The translations under genes and the position numbers were made by a program. The notes below the pieces were generated by a model that was given only the letters and a program-made list of their open reading frames with translations, had not been told where the DNA came from and did no database searches. A stretch of 41,492 bases of DNA. Origin: Dinochytrium kinnereticum (lineage: Eukaryota > Chytridiomycota > Chytridiomycetes > Chytridiales > Chytridiaceae). Position 1 is the first letter of the stretch, and each line of letters begins with the position of its first letter. Of the stretch, positions 21,154 to 34,300 are shown in pieces. The DNA is taken from NCBI GenBank assembly GCA_027604005.1, contig JADGJT010000181.1:2488-43979 (forward strand). Reading direction: 5' to 3'.

Positions 21154-24100
21154 TACACATGCTCTGTACCTGCGCCTTCCGAAGAATGTCCGTCCGCACC
21201 TCTCGTTTGTCAGGCGTGTAAATGTGAGCAGTCTGAACGTGTATGTGTTGTTTTTTTCCTTCAGTTCTTCTTTTGTTTAAATTGGGGATTGCTTTATTAT
21301 GATTATATATGTATATTGGTTATTATTTGGATTCACTTACTTTTGTAGTGGCCTTTTTGCTCTGTTTGAAACTAATTTTATTTTAAATAGGGCGGTGAGA
21401 TTGGGTTTACCGTTGTGTCGGGAGAAGATTTGGAGAATCGGAAGGTGGAGTGGAGGCATTGGTGAGGGGGTTTCTTTGCTGTGTTTTTTTGTTTGTTTTT
21501 TTTGTGCGGTTGTGGGAGCGTAGTGGGGGAAGATGAGGGCGTTGAATATTGTTTTGGTGTCGGGGTTTCTGTTTCTTTGCTGTTTCTTTGCTTGGCATCA
21601 TTTTTGCGTGCTCCCTCCATAAATCACCAGTTCTCTCACGCCGACTCTCACGGAACAATCTCCCACCGTTTCACCCACATATCTAAACTCTCCCTTCACA
21701 CCCAATCAGGCGCTGCGTTGACCCAACCCTCATCTCCCAAATCCCGTCCCTAACCTCCGTCGACGGGTTTCTCGACCTCAATCCCTCTGACCAACCTCGA
21801 GTTATTCGAGCCCTCATCCGTGGACACGTTGATGAGGGTCTCACCTCATCTTTACCGTCCCCGTCTTCGTCTTCGACTTCCACTCGGACGCTGGTGCCGT
21901 TCTCTTTTGGCGCGGGGTTGGGGGGGGGTGGTAGGTTGGCCGATGGTGAACCTTTTGCTAGTGGGTACCCGGGGGTCGGGGGGGTGGGATTAGAGGGGGG
22001 TAGGAAGAGGAAGAGGGAGGTGGGTGGGTCGGTGTCTCTGGAGATTGGTGTGGTTGACCCTCAGAGTGGAACTACATCTCGGTCACCTCCTCCATCGGGT
22101 GATTTAAAACCCCTTTCACCATCACCGCAAAAGCAGTCCTCACCGTTAGCCTGTTCGAAAGAAGAGGATGTACTCGCTTCATCCATGCGACAGGTTTCTC
22201 CCGCGCAAAGTGAACCGCCACTTCGACGTCATCTCTCTCCCCCTCAAATCACTTCTCCCTCGCGACCCGCCTCCCTCTCACGTGATCCCTCCCAAACACC
22301 CCAACAGCCTCCCTCCCTTCCCCCCCGTCAAACCACGCCTTCACCTCCACCTCCTACCCTTCCTGAGAGATCCCGAACCCCCGACAACGATTCCAGCGGC
22401 TCCGACTCTGACTTTGACGACGCCCTTGACGATTACCTGCGGCGATGGACGGCGTCTCGGTTCTCGGATCGACGGTTGTGCGATGGTGGGGTTGGTTGTG
22501 TTGAACCGGAACGGGTTGAGGGGTTTGAGAGGAGGGTTGTTGAGGAGGCTCGGAGGTGGGTTGGGGGACGGAGGGTTGGGGTGAATTTTTTGAGAGTGAG
22601 GAGAGGGTTGAAAGAGGGGAGGGAGGATTTGGTTGTGGAAACGACTCTGACTGATGTGAACGTTGAGACCTTGCCTTTGAGTGAGAATGCAGTTGCCGAT
22701 GTGGGGTTGACTGACACCGCTTTCACCGCTGTGACGGCCACACCTTTGACAGGCGTCACTGCTTTCGCTAAACCTTTCCCGGATCCCGCACACTCCGCCG
22801 TGACCACCAAACTTGACGGTCTTGAATTACACCCGATGGGGTCCGGCGAAGTGGGAACTCTGGTGTTGGAGGAGCAGAGGGTGTTGAGGGGGGTGATGAT
22901 GAGGTCCGTTGATTTTGTTGATGCGACGCCTGGCTCTGAGGGTCGTGGTGGCGCGTCATTTTCTGTTCGAAAGGAGGCTGTCGATCAAGTTCATCGAGAC
23001 GCGATTTCACCCCTCAAACGGTCTTTGAATGCGTCAGAGTCTTCTTCCACTGTCTTGGTTGAGCTCCCGCAAGGTACGAGGGCCAGGAGGGTTGGTGAGG
23101 GTGGAGAGGGGGAGGATCCTCCTTTGGAAACGGGGAGGAGGTTGAGGTCTCTGGGATCTCCTGGACCTGTTTTTGAGATTAGGTTGAGGAGGGCTCGTAG
23201 GAAGGTTGGGAGTTTGCATGAGGAGGAGAGTGGGGTCGGTGGGGGGGATGAGAGGAGGGATGGAATTTTTGGCGGGGGTGAGGTTGGCTGTGCTAGGGAG
23301 ATTGGGGTTGTGGATGAAGAGATTGGGGGATCTTTGAGGGGTGTGACTGATCATGTGGGTGAGGAGGGAGGTGTGAAGCGAAATAGGTCTTTGATGACAA
23401 CCGGTAACGAGGATGATGAGGTGGCGAGTGGGAAGGTGGTGGGTGATGGAAGGATTGTGACGCGACGAAAGTCGGGTGAAGGTGTTGCTGAGGACGGGGA
23501 GGATGTGGGAAGTGGGGAGACGATGGAAGAGGGTCGTGCTGCCAAGCGCAAGAGATTCCTTGTTACCGCTGATGAGGATGAGGAGGATGAAAGTGGGGAC
23601 AAGGTTGAAGAGACGCGGGACGTGACTGCGGACGACGAGGTTGGGAGTGGGAGGAAGGTGGAGGAGAGAGGCGCTGTGAAGCGGAGGAGATTGTTGAACG
23701 GGGTTGGTGCGTGTGAGGATGAGGAGATGGGAGGTGGGAGGAAGGTGGAGGAGGTTGAGTGTGTGAGGACGCGGAGGATGTCGTTGAGAGGCGCGATGGT
23801 TGAGGAGGGTGATGTGGAGGAGATTCCCGGTGAGAGGAAGGTTGAGGAGGGACGGGGTGTGAAGCGGAGGAGGTCTTATGTGGTCGATGGCAATGACGTG
23901 AAGGTGGATTGTGGGGATGCTGTGACGCGGAAGAGGCCGAAGAAGGAGGTGGTTGCTGAGAACGATGAAGATGTTGAAGGCGTGAAGAGGGTGGATGGGG
24001 GTGATGGTCCGATGCGACAGAAGTCATTCAGGGGGGCGGCCACTAAGGAAGTCGACAGTGTGGTGACACCGAGAAGGTCGATGAGGGGAAAAGTGGTTGA

Positions 24101-24236
24101 GAATGACGATAGAGCGGAGAGGCGGAGGAGGTCGTTGAGGGGGTTTGTTGTTGATAAGGGAGATAAAGGGGATGTGAGGAGACGGGATAAGAAGGTGGAG
24201 ATTGGAGGGAAAAAGAAGGCGTGGAAGGTGAAGTAA
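21154..24236 (+). CDS. PARP-type zinc-finger protein with repetitive charged tail (5' end unresolved)
   Basis: Exons seen: 21154-21240, 21391-21461, 21710-24236, with matching phases. The joined N-terminus carries a zinc finger of the zf-PARP type: CQACK gives the first two ligands and WRHWRC gives His and Cys. It is followed by the usual acidic helix segment DGFLDLNPSDQPRVIRALI. The last exon cannot stand alone: its frame has a stop at 21684 and no ATG until about 22179, and a good acceptor lies at 21709. After the finger come Pro/Ser-rich disordered sequence and then, from about 23360 to the TAA at 24234, eight to ten degenerate modules. Each has an acidic stretch followed by a basic core such as KRRRS, RRMSLRG, RRSMRG or RRRSLRG. 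zf-PARP domains bind DNA breaks or nicks; no PARP catalytic domain is present. A nuclear or chromatin role is inferred. Confidence 0.72.
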
Positions 24237-25048
24237 AGAAAGAAAATGGTGGATCTCTATCACTCTTTCTTTTGCTTGTTATTTGGTATTATTTGGGTTG
24301 TTTTTCTTTTCCTTCTTCTTTTCATTTTGTTTTCCTTTTGTACATGTTATGGATTGACTTTTGAGTTTTATTTTTATTTTTCTTCATTTTTCTTCTTTGA
24401 TATGTATTATTTGTTCTCATTATTTTCATATTACTTTATTTTTCCTCTTTGATTTCTATTATTTGTTCTCTCAAGTCCAATACAAATGTTATTTATTTTT
24501 CATGTTTATGGTTGTTGCATTCTTCTATAGTGTTATTTTCTTCTTCTTATTACATGCTTTGGCTGGCTTCATTGTCCGTGGGTCTTTTCGGCATCCTGCA
24601 GCCGAGTTCATTCGTTTGGGCTTGCTTGATGCAATGGAGATGACAGATTTGCATCGGCTTCTTAAGTCAACGTTTTAGCAGTAGTTGGCCACCTTATCGT
24701 ATTCAAAGAAATAGGGCAATCATTCCTACATGTACCAACAGGCCTTGCTGGCGAAACTGAAGAAATCTGATGCTGATTCCTCAGCATAATGATAATATTA
24801 TTATCGCATATTTGATGGTTAGGGGATACTAATTTATTAATCTACTTCATTTATACTATTCATAACATATTCTCTTCACAAAAACATTAATTCGCTCTAA
24901 TTACTGTATATCTTGCCTGCTGCCCACTGGAACCATTATTTAAATGTGCTTGGATCTATTGTCGTTTGCAGCATTTTCTATTTCACCAGCGTAACGGGGT
25001 GGTTGTTGCTGTTGGTTCTTTTTTTTTTTTTGATTAAGGAAACGTATA
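24237..25048. other. A/T-rich intergenic, no gene seen
   Basis: T-rich 3' flank of the zinc-finger gene (24250-24560), then A/T-rich unique sequence to the end of the minus-strand membrane protein gene. No supported coding region. Confidence 0.6.
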
Positions 25049-26396
25049 TTAGAAGATGGCAGCTGGTGCTTGTGTGAAAAGAATATTTTGGCATACCACC
25101 ACAGCTGCCGAGCCTTGGACGTGAAAAGCCGTTTGACCATACGTGGAACCAACAGCCGGAAACGGGTAGGGAGATGGTGTTGGAGCTTGCACCGTGATGG
25201 TGTACTCCTGCGTGGGGTAATGAGCCGTGCCGTTATGGTTGGGTTGGGTTGGTGACGCGATGTACATCTGCTGAGGCATCTGGTAGCTGAAATGCTGCTG
25301 CTGTGCCGCCTGACTGTACTGTTGATTCGGGTGAGGTGGTTGCCACGCCATGCCTTGAGACTGCGTATCGGGAATGTACACCACAGACTGCTGAGACGGG
25401 TAAATGTGGCCATGGGATAACTGAGGTTTGATATGCTGAGGAGTGTCTACAACCACTGCTTTCGAATTTGGAGCGGAACTCGTGTCTTTGATCTGGTTCT
25501 TCTTCAGCTCCTCCTTTTTCTGTTTTTGGTAGCCATACATCGCGAGCATCACGAAAAGTGCCATACCGAAAATGACGCCTCCTATGACTGGACCCGTGGA
25601 GGAAGGGGTTGACTTTCGCGTTGAGGAGCTGGGGCGTGATGTCTTTGTAGGTAAGGTTCTGGTGGTGGAGGCGATGGCTGAGGTTACTTGGGCGGCCGAG
25701 TTAAAAATCCCACTCACGCCGTTGATGGTTGCGGGTGTTCCAACTGAGTTGTTTTTTATGTGTTAGCTGGAGGCAGGAGGAGAGAAAAAGAAGTTACCCT
25801 TTAGCCATGCATCGTATGAAGTGCTGTAGCTGTTCTTTTCGAGTATAGCCGGATTTCCAAGCAAGTAGCATCTTTGGTTGGCTGAAGTTGTTAAGTTGTG
25901 GCTAGACTAAAGTCAGTCTCCATTCAACACCATCATCATTGTCAAAGCCAAATCGATAGCCAGCATGAAAGAGAAAAAAAAGTGTTCATGAGTCAATTCT
26001 CACCAAACATAGAAGCTGCAATCTTGGTACTTTGAGCAAACCTCCCGCGCGATACTTCTGTTTAACACCTCGCACGTTCCAGGGAACTGAACCGTGGGGC
26101 GAACGGCATGGCACTCTCCGTTGGGGGCAACGAAACCGCCTGATGACTTCTTCGATAGCCTTTCAGCATATCTCATTCCTTGCAGGGAGATGAACTGTGA
26201 TGGCGCTGTCGTGCTTGATGTTGACGCCGTTAAAGTTGTTGTTAAAATGGTTCTTGTCGGCTCCGTGTTTGCTTCCGTGTCATCTGCGCTTGTAATGGTG
26301 TTGATGGGCTCGAGGCTGCTTGTGACACTGATGCTGAGGTCAAGTTAGAAAGCCGTACTTTATTCCATATGTGATGGCTGCAAACACTCACCTCAT
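25049..26396 (-). CDS. Single-pass surface protein with six-cysteine ectodomain (5' end tentative)
   Basis: Exons on the minus strand: 26396-26392 (ATGAG, tentative), 26333-26004, 25901-25798, 25743-25049. They join to 1134 nt (377 aa) with consistent phases. Residues 3-55 are Ser/Thr-rich. Six cysteines lie at about 76, 89, 101, 107, 112 and 123 in a compact module (CSKYQDCSFYVC, then NQRCYLLGN) that resembles a small PAN/apple-like fold and would form three disulfides. A second Ser/Thr-rich stalk follows, then one membrane helix at about 197-218 (GPVIGGVIFGMALFVMLAMY) with a basic KQKKEELKK stop-transfer, and a Gln/Pro/Tyr-rich cytosolic tail. Topology suggests a cell-surface or wall-facing receptor or adhesin. 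No signal peptide is encoded in this model, so the true first exon may lie further upstream. Ligand unknown. Confidence 0.62.
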
Positions 26397-28324
26397 GACT
26401 GTTGCCTGTTTTACTTTTTAACCGTCCTCTGTTGATGCTCACTTGCAAGTTCGAGCTTGATGGTTTTCAGCGCCTACTTATGAGCAAAAACACAAAGCCC
26501 TCTGTGAACTGTGTGATTGTCTGCGTCAAGGTCGCATCAAAGTCGGTGGTGTCTTGCTTCTGGATGCTAAGCACTCCATGGTGGTGGTCGTGAACCGAGC
26601 ACCGCGTCACAATTCTTTTCTTCGGCAAGTTTTAACATGCAGGGCAAAAATATCTCTGTGGTCTGGCCACAAAGTCATGGTTTTTTGAAGGGTAGTGTAT
26701 CCAAATATGAAATACAGGTGGATTAGCGTATCGTTGGGCGATCGTTAGGCATCCACTGGCCACGAGGTATTAATCTAAAAGAATGGGCCAGGGCCAACTC
26801 TGTCTTTGAATGTTTCATGGATTGATATCTCCCCCCAAATATTCCTTGCACAATTGTCGTGCATAGTGATACAGATGGTTGAGAGATATTCTAATACGGT
26901 GAACTGTTACAGAGCCCACCTTTATTATTTATCTCGTTTATCGGCAGATACCTTACCTTCCTCTCCTTCATATTTGTTGCCTTAAATGTATTGAAGGGTG
27001 AACCGTATGGTAGAAATGAGAGTTGGATTGAATAAAACCAGAAGTGAACTCCTTACATCAACAACTCTTTGAGGCACTCCTTTTACACGCGGCAGGTCGA
27101 GCAGGGTGAAAACATCAAGAGGCCAAAGGTCAAACGATGAACTCCAACATAGAAACAATATATAAGTGTCCTCCATCGTTGGCAGTTCTTAGAACTCCCA
27201 CTCGTCACATCCCCCACATTCCCCATCAGTCATCATCCCTGACTCTGTTGCTTCCTCCCTTCTGCAGAAACCAAAACCACTCATGGTCCCATTTACTGCT
27301 GATGTTGGACGATTGGTCCGTAGCGGTCACCAGTTGAGAGGTTCATGCAAGGTTTATTGTGAATAAAGATAAGGGTCAACAAATGCTCAAATGAGTTGAG
27401 TTGGTTTGTAGGCACAGGACAGACCCTGGCTACTTGTATTCCTGTTGCTACAGGGTGCTCAGGTGAGCACACAGTCACTTTCGCTCTTGAGGCGAACGCG
27501 TGTCATCGCCCTATTGGTACGAGGTTGCTTCCAAGGCTGTGTATCCTCCACCTGAATGTACCTCATGATACATTTGTAGCTACCCATGATGTACCCTATC
27601 AGATACCCTTTCGGATACCGTGTCCTCAGCCTCATCCACACAGTGTAGCATGCCGCGCGGGTCATGTTGCCACCCCATCATGGCACTTGGACGCGTCGCC
27701 TTACGCATCATTTACAACAGTTGACGCTCAGCATCTTCTCCCATTGACTTTCCACGCTATATCGTCCTGTTGTGCCCACCTATCAACAGTGTCTCACGTT
27801 TGAGTACTTAACATCCGATTCGGCCACGTGCCAAGTAGCATTTCCAACACGATACTACCCTTCAAACCCAAATCATACATGGCGCACCCATTCATGTAGA
27901 AATGGGTTTCAAATCCCTGATCACCTTGTGTTGACAAAGTCCCTTCATCACCCCACCATCCTTCTTCTTTTGTCCACATTTGGAACTCGCTTTCCAACAT
28001 GCTTGGCCATGTAAATTCACTGTGATAGCTTTATCCAAAGGTAACCCAAGATGCTTATGAGTTTCGTTACGGCTAGATGGGCTATCTGGAAGGTATTTTC
28101 TGCCGCCTCTCTTTTCCGCTGCCCACAAGAAGCACATAAGATACGGCAAGATATAGCTCCATGTACTCGACGTAAGTAAACTCATGGGAACATTAAGGTT
28201 TTGCAATTTGTGATGACCCATGTGGTATCTCGACGTTCAGCTACGATATAATAAACGCATTTCGCTTAGATCAATGTTTATATTCTCCACTGGTGGATAA
28301 GGCTAAGGCCCAAAATAATATGGC
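26397..28324. other. Intergenic, no confident gene
   Basis: About 1.9 kb. A TATATAAG box at 27159 and AATAAA near 27362 could mark a small transcription unit, but no convincing protein lies between them. A 110-codon minus-strand frame at 28221-27892 has mixed composition but no recognised domain. Everything else looks like unique non-coding DNA. Confidence 0.45.
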
Positions 28325-31300
28325 ATGGACATTCTCCTCCTATTGTTTAGCGCATTTCGGACAAAAATGTTTTCTTGCACCCTTGCTTTTTCTCCAGCAA
28401 TGTCCGAAAGCTTACCCACAAGCACCGCTGCAGACGACGCTGACAACAACACATTCATCGCGGATATGAGCGATTCATACTCTGAGGTACATCCGGAGAC
28501 GGACCTTGAGGTGCAGCAGAAATCGGGAGACGATGGAGACATTTATATTACGGAGGAGGAGAGATTCTTCTCAGACTACAAGGACTTGGCCAAACTGGAG
28601 ACTAACCTCGAAAGCTGGTAGGTTATTTCATTCAAACGAAGTTCCCTTCACTGTGCTGTTTCTTTCATATCTTTGTTGTCTTTTCTGAGTTCTCACACCG
28701 CTTGTACTTCACAGGATGCTTCAGCACGACGAAGCATTTGAGCTATTGAGGCTATCTCTGATGTTCCAGGTTGACAGCACAAAAGGGAAAACCTGCGGAA
28801 AAGTCAAGAGTGGTGCAGTGCTGCCCCTCTTTCACATCCACGTCATCATGGGGAAGGATGAAATCCCAGGCTGCTCCACTCATCTTGGTCGATGGATCCG
28901 TTTTCTCCTGACCTCTGACAACGATGAAGAGGCCAACGATTCTTTTCAAACATATGTTGAGTATGCTTTGGCGTACCCGGAGTCGTTTTCGAGAGCGCTT
29001 TACTTGGCATGGCCGCAAGCTAGTGTTGTGGTGAAGGAGGCACCTTTTGATATGTGGGCCATTAAGATTGCAGAGTTTGTTGAGAAGTACTCAAGACAAC
29101 GCTCGGATGGTCCTGGCGGGCCACTTTGCTGTGCGGTTGCACACTTCATGCTGACGGAACGCCTTGAGGAGGGTAAAGCCAACGGAGATGTGAAAAAAAG
29201 GGTAAGCAGAGTTGTAATGGCTTCCTCCAATTATTTCTTTCCCTCTATTCTCATTCATGAGTTTTCCTGTATTTTCCCTGTTTTGCTCTTTCGTCTCACG
29301 ATGCCTCTGCAGATCAAACTAAGCAATGAAGAAAGGCAGGCTCTTCATGCCTATAATATCTTTGTACCAACACATATGGATGGGATACCCGCCGTCCTGG
29401 AAGATCTCTTGCTTGTATTTGACAAAGCAATGCAAGAGGCGATAATGACGATCCAGCATTCCCTCCGAGCCGATCTGAATTACTTTAAAAAGTTTCTCCC
29501 AATCGAATCAACCGTAATCCAATCCTCAGCAGATGTAGCGGCATCGATTAAACAGTCGGACCGATATCATAGTCACGTTAGAACGCTCCGAGTCCTACCC
29601 GGAAAGGATTCCCAGAAGAAACCCGAGGGCACTCATCATTTACGTATTGAAGAGTCTTCTCAGACTCCCACTCAAGTCGCTATAGCTGCCGAACCCACCA
29701 CTGCGGGCGAAAAGCTATTTGTCGAGGATGAGGACCCTGTTCTAATGGCGACGGATCGATTCAATTCTGAAGACCTTTATCGAACGGCTTTTGAAGGGCC
29801 TTGGGAGATTTTACTGTCTGATCGGGTGCAGTACATTTTGAAGGCTGCGGCGAAGGATGATGGCATTAGGGATCCGATCTTTTCGAATTTTAAGTGTATC
29901 GCGGATGGCTTTTGGACCTCAAGTGTTGCGAAACGGTTGACGCATCCGGATCTTCTTGTGCCAGTTTACGAGTCTAAAGTTCTGGTAAGAGGGCTTTACC
30001 GAATGAACCCCCCTTTGTTTAAAAAAACAAGCCGATACTTTCTTTTATCTTTCTGTTCTTTCTTCATTTTACCCTTCTTTCCTTTTTTTCTTTTTTTTCT
30101 TTCGTCTTTTCCTTTTCGTTTCTTTTTCCAAGGTCGGTGCTTTGCTTTCTTACTATTACATTGCTCTCTCTCCAAAAAAAAAAGGGTAATCTTCGTATAG
30201 TTTGGCAAATTGATGTTGGCTTCCTTGAAGCCAGACAGACCAATGGGCAATACATTAAAGTATGGTCCATCGGTAACCATAAGGATGTCATTACGACCCT
30301 TAAGCGAGTGGCTGCAGCCCACAAGACCTATTCAAAAGAGCATATACGGAGATGTGGCGTCGTGAGAGAGGCTGCCAATCGCCGATTTAGGACGCCTGAA
30401 ATGTTTCATGATGATGGTGGTGATTCTGCCCATGTGACCAGGATTGAAGATGATGGAGGCTCCGAAGTCGATCCTCTTTTGATGCATGATATGGCTGTAA
30501 CGGCAAAGGTACATCAACCCTTGAAATGCCCTCTAACTAATAATTCCCCTATCTCGCCGCTACAGTTTGTTCCTTTATCAAAGGTAATGGGTTTCAAACA
30601 GCCTCGCGCTAATAATAGCTATAGATTTTCCTTCATTGGATTATGTCGTCTTCGAATGACCCTGGAGAATTCCCGTTCTCTTTGAGCCAGCGTGAGGATG
30701 AGATTGTTCATCATCCTTATTCTCTTTTGCTTTGCGGACGGTCTGGAACTGGCAAGACCAGTTGTATCGTTTTTCGGCTTTTGTCTATGTACTATGCTTA
30801 CTACATGAGGGCTAAGGAGCCACTTTACTCCATACTGCCGGCCATTGTGAATGCTTCAGCCACCGTTTCGGAAGAACCCGACAGCTCAAAGAACTTGAAA
30901 TCTGGTCATCATCTTCATCAGATTTTTATTACGGCGTCTCCGGTGTTTTGTGCTAGAGTCCGGGGTTACTTCAGCCGGTTACTTCAAAGCATTAATCGCG
31001 GGAGCCTTTCTGAGAAGGGATGGGAGAATGTTTCGTTGGCGGATCGCACCGAGCTTTTTCTCGAGTCGATTGCATTTGCTGGTGCTTCTGCAAATAACAA
31101 GCCCGAGTCCTCTATTGATATTGACCTTGACAAGCGCCTCGCATTTAAGGCTACTGAGGTAGAAGAGGACCTCAACCAGGATCTTATGGAGGAAGAGATG
31201 GAGCAGAGTCTTCTTAATTCTGTCCCGGAATCACTTTTGAGCCTTCAGTCCAAGCATTTTCCCCTCTTTATCACCTTTCGAAAATTTGTCAGTATGGCGC

Positions 31301-34300
31301 GCAATGCTTTTGGACTTCAGAAAACTGATAGCTCTGAAGACATTGACTCTGGAATGCCCTCTGAGTTGGACTACCCTACTTTTCTTCACAAGTTTTGGAA
31401 CCGTGTGGACTTGAAAATTAGGAATCGGTTCGATCCATCATTGGTTTTTAACGAGATTATGGGCGTTATTAAGGGCTCTGAAGCTGCAGCTTGGTCCAAA
31501 GGAGGGTGTTTAACGAGGGAGGAGTATTTGAAACTTTCCGATAGGAACTTTGGGTCGTTTAAGGCATCTAGGGACACATTATATGATGCTTTTCTGCAGT
31601 ATCAGTCTGCGAAGGGGTCTGAGAAGGATGCTCTGGACAGGTATTTCACTTTTTTTTTTAACTAAATAGTTGTTCTGATTTGTCAATTAGTATCAATGAG
31701 GTCAACCGTCTCCTTAATACAAAGGGTTATCACGGAACCCCAATTCATGAAATCTTTGTTGATGAGGTCCAAGATCTGACGATGGCTCAGTTGCTTCCTT
31801 TGATTACAATTTGTTCTTCTCCTGGCCGTGGGTTGATGTTTGCAGGAGATACAGCGCAAACCATTGCAAGGGGTTCTGCATTTAGGTTTCAGGATCTAAG
31901 CAGTATGATTTATCGGTCTCTTGAGAAACGGGGCGGAAGGGAGTTTGCACAGAGACACCAGCCTAGGCAGTTTCAATTGACTAGGAACTGTAAGTTTTTT
32001 CTTTCTTTTTCGAAGCCTCTTCTCTTCAACTTGCCTATATCAACTGATTTGTTCGTTAGACCGATCTCATGATGGAATTCTTCGTCTTGCAGCATCCATA
32101 CTCGACCTTATCCATACCTTTTTCCCTAACTCTATTGATAACCTCGCACGCGATATTGGAGCTGTTGACGGCCCTCCTCCCGTCTGCTTTCTGGGTAAGG
32201 ATGAAGATTTGCGTGAGGTCTTTGGACTAGGTACTGCTCCTGCTGGTGAAGACGATACGGATGCGGATAGTCCCAATGCTCCAGGTGGAGGGTCATTGGA
32301 GTTTGGAGCTGAGCAGGTTATTTTGGTTAGGAATGACGAAGACGCTCAGGAATTAAGGGAAAAGCTTGGGGAGACGGCCTTGATCATGACGATTGAGCAG
32401 TCTAAAGGTTGGCGATTTTTTCATCTCTCTCTTTTTCTCCTTTATATGGTTTCAGTTTAAGCCTGTATCGCTTGGCTAATTTGGGTTCTACAGGAATGGA
32501 GTTCGAGGACGTTCTTCTATTTTCTCCATTTGGTAGTAGCCCGGCAGGAAATGCATGGCGAATTTTTTTCAGCCAGATCAAAGGCAACAAGATTCCATGC
32601 CCAAAATTCAGCGAAGACAAGCATAACATATTGGCCACCGAGCTCAAAATTCTTTACACGGGAATCACTCGAGCGAGGCAGAGGGTGAGACCAAAATTTA
32701 TATAATCGTTGCATTTCTAAGCTTTTTTTAGCTTTGGATTTTCGATCCAAACGTCGAGGCTCGTGAGCCACTCTTTTCTCTATGGAAATCTCTTTCTCTA
32801 GTTGATTTGGTGACCAGCAGTTCCTCGACCTCTTTTATGTTTCTTGCCCAAAAATCTACTCCAGAGAAATGGCTGAAGCAAGGCCGAATCTTTTTCGAGC
32901 GTCGACAGTATGATGCTGCTCTTCTTTGCTTTAGGCAAGAGAATCGCCTTAAGCCTTCTGCCGAATCTAAGCAGCGATGCGTTTTGACGGAGGCCAATTT
33001 AAATAGGGTTAAGGGATTGCAGTTAGCTATGGAAGGACTGAAGTCGGAGGCGAAAGAGCTCTTTACGAAAGCAGGACACGATTACCTTGCTGCCGGTGGT
33101 GAGGCTAGGATTAAGTCAGCAGCTCAGTGCTTTGAGGTTCTTATTTTCATTTGAATTTCGGGGCTAACGCGTTGTTTTTAGAGAGCTGGCCAATATAACC
33201 TGGCCGGAGAATCCTTTGCTAAAATTAATCTCCATGGTGAGGCGGCTAGGTGCTTCCTTATCTCCAACAATCATTGCATGGCTGGCAAAAGTTTTGCGCT
33301 CGATGGGAAGCTTGAGGAGGCCCTGACTTCGTTTAAAGCAGGCGATCATTGGCTTGAGGCGATAGACGTGATTGCGGCGAACCATCCCGAGGAAGGCAAG
33401 AAGGAATCCGCTATTCCTTACCCCCTCGTTGTCAGAATTATCAAACTTGCATCAAAGTATTATGGACGTATCGGAAATGTTGCGATGAGGATTCGGGCTA
33501 TTCAATGCATCCGTGACGTTGACGAGAAAGCTCGTGTATTTCGAACCGAGAGGTTAAGTTCGTAGGAGTCGGCACTTTTTAACTTATCTTAGGTTGTTTA
33601 AGCCTTTGGCTGAAATGCTTATGGAAGCTCGGAAATTTGAGTGGGCGGCTAAGGTTTATGAGCAAGATCTTGGGGATTTGAAGATGGCGGTTGTTGCTTT
33701 TGAACTGACGGGATCTACTTCGGCTTATCGTGAGTTTCCCCCCTATTTTGTGATTACTCTTCATCTTTTAGGTTGAGAGGTACTTTAACGTTCTTTCTCC
33801 AATTCAGTGATGGCTGCATCCTGTAACGTTAGCTTAATGTGGGATCGACTCTTTCAGGTTAAGCGAAAGATGCTTCTCGGAGACAAAATGTCTAGTTCTG
33901 ACTCGATTTCGGGTTTAAATTCTATTTCTCAAGTTCAGTTAAAGCTTAGGTCGCTGGAGGGCGATAATTTTGATACTAAGCAGAGACACATAGGAGCTCG
34001 CCTTGAAAGGCAGTGCCAAGCCTTGATATTGATTTTGAATCCGAAGCAGGACATTCAAAGTGACGGTTTAAATAAGCTTTTAAGGCGGTTTGAGGAAGAT
34101 TATGACGGAGGAGGATTACTGCTAGCTCTCCTGGCTGTCCTAACCGTCTCGGGACGCTATAGGGCCAGCATCGGGAAGGCAACAAAGGATGAGACATTCG
34201 CAAAGAAGGCCATGTCACTATTGACTTTGGAGATTCGATGGGCTTTGAAGCTTAAGAGGGTTATCGAGGGGTTCTGGGCAGCTTTGGCGGGATACCGGTT

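Noticed and set aside
21631..21753. Open frame reading FSHADSHGTISHRFTHI just before the PARP-finger exon
   Set aside because: It lies in a different frame, ends at TAA 21751, and overlaps what looks like a branch point (TCTAAAC) and acceptor (AATCAG at 21709). Treating it as intron gives an in-phase zinc finger.
27905..27935. GGGTTTCAAATCCC, tRNA T-arm-like
   Set aside because: Only three or four stem pairs form, with no other cloverleaf elements upstream.
27892..28221. 110-codon minus-strand frame (MGHHKLQNLN...)
   Set aside because: Composition is balanced, but no domain, no plausible neighbouring exons and no regulatory context were found; left uncalled.
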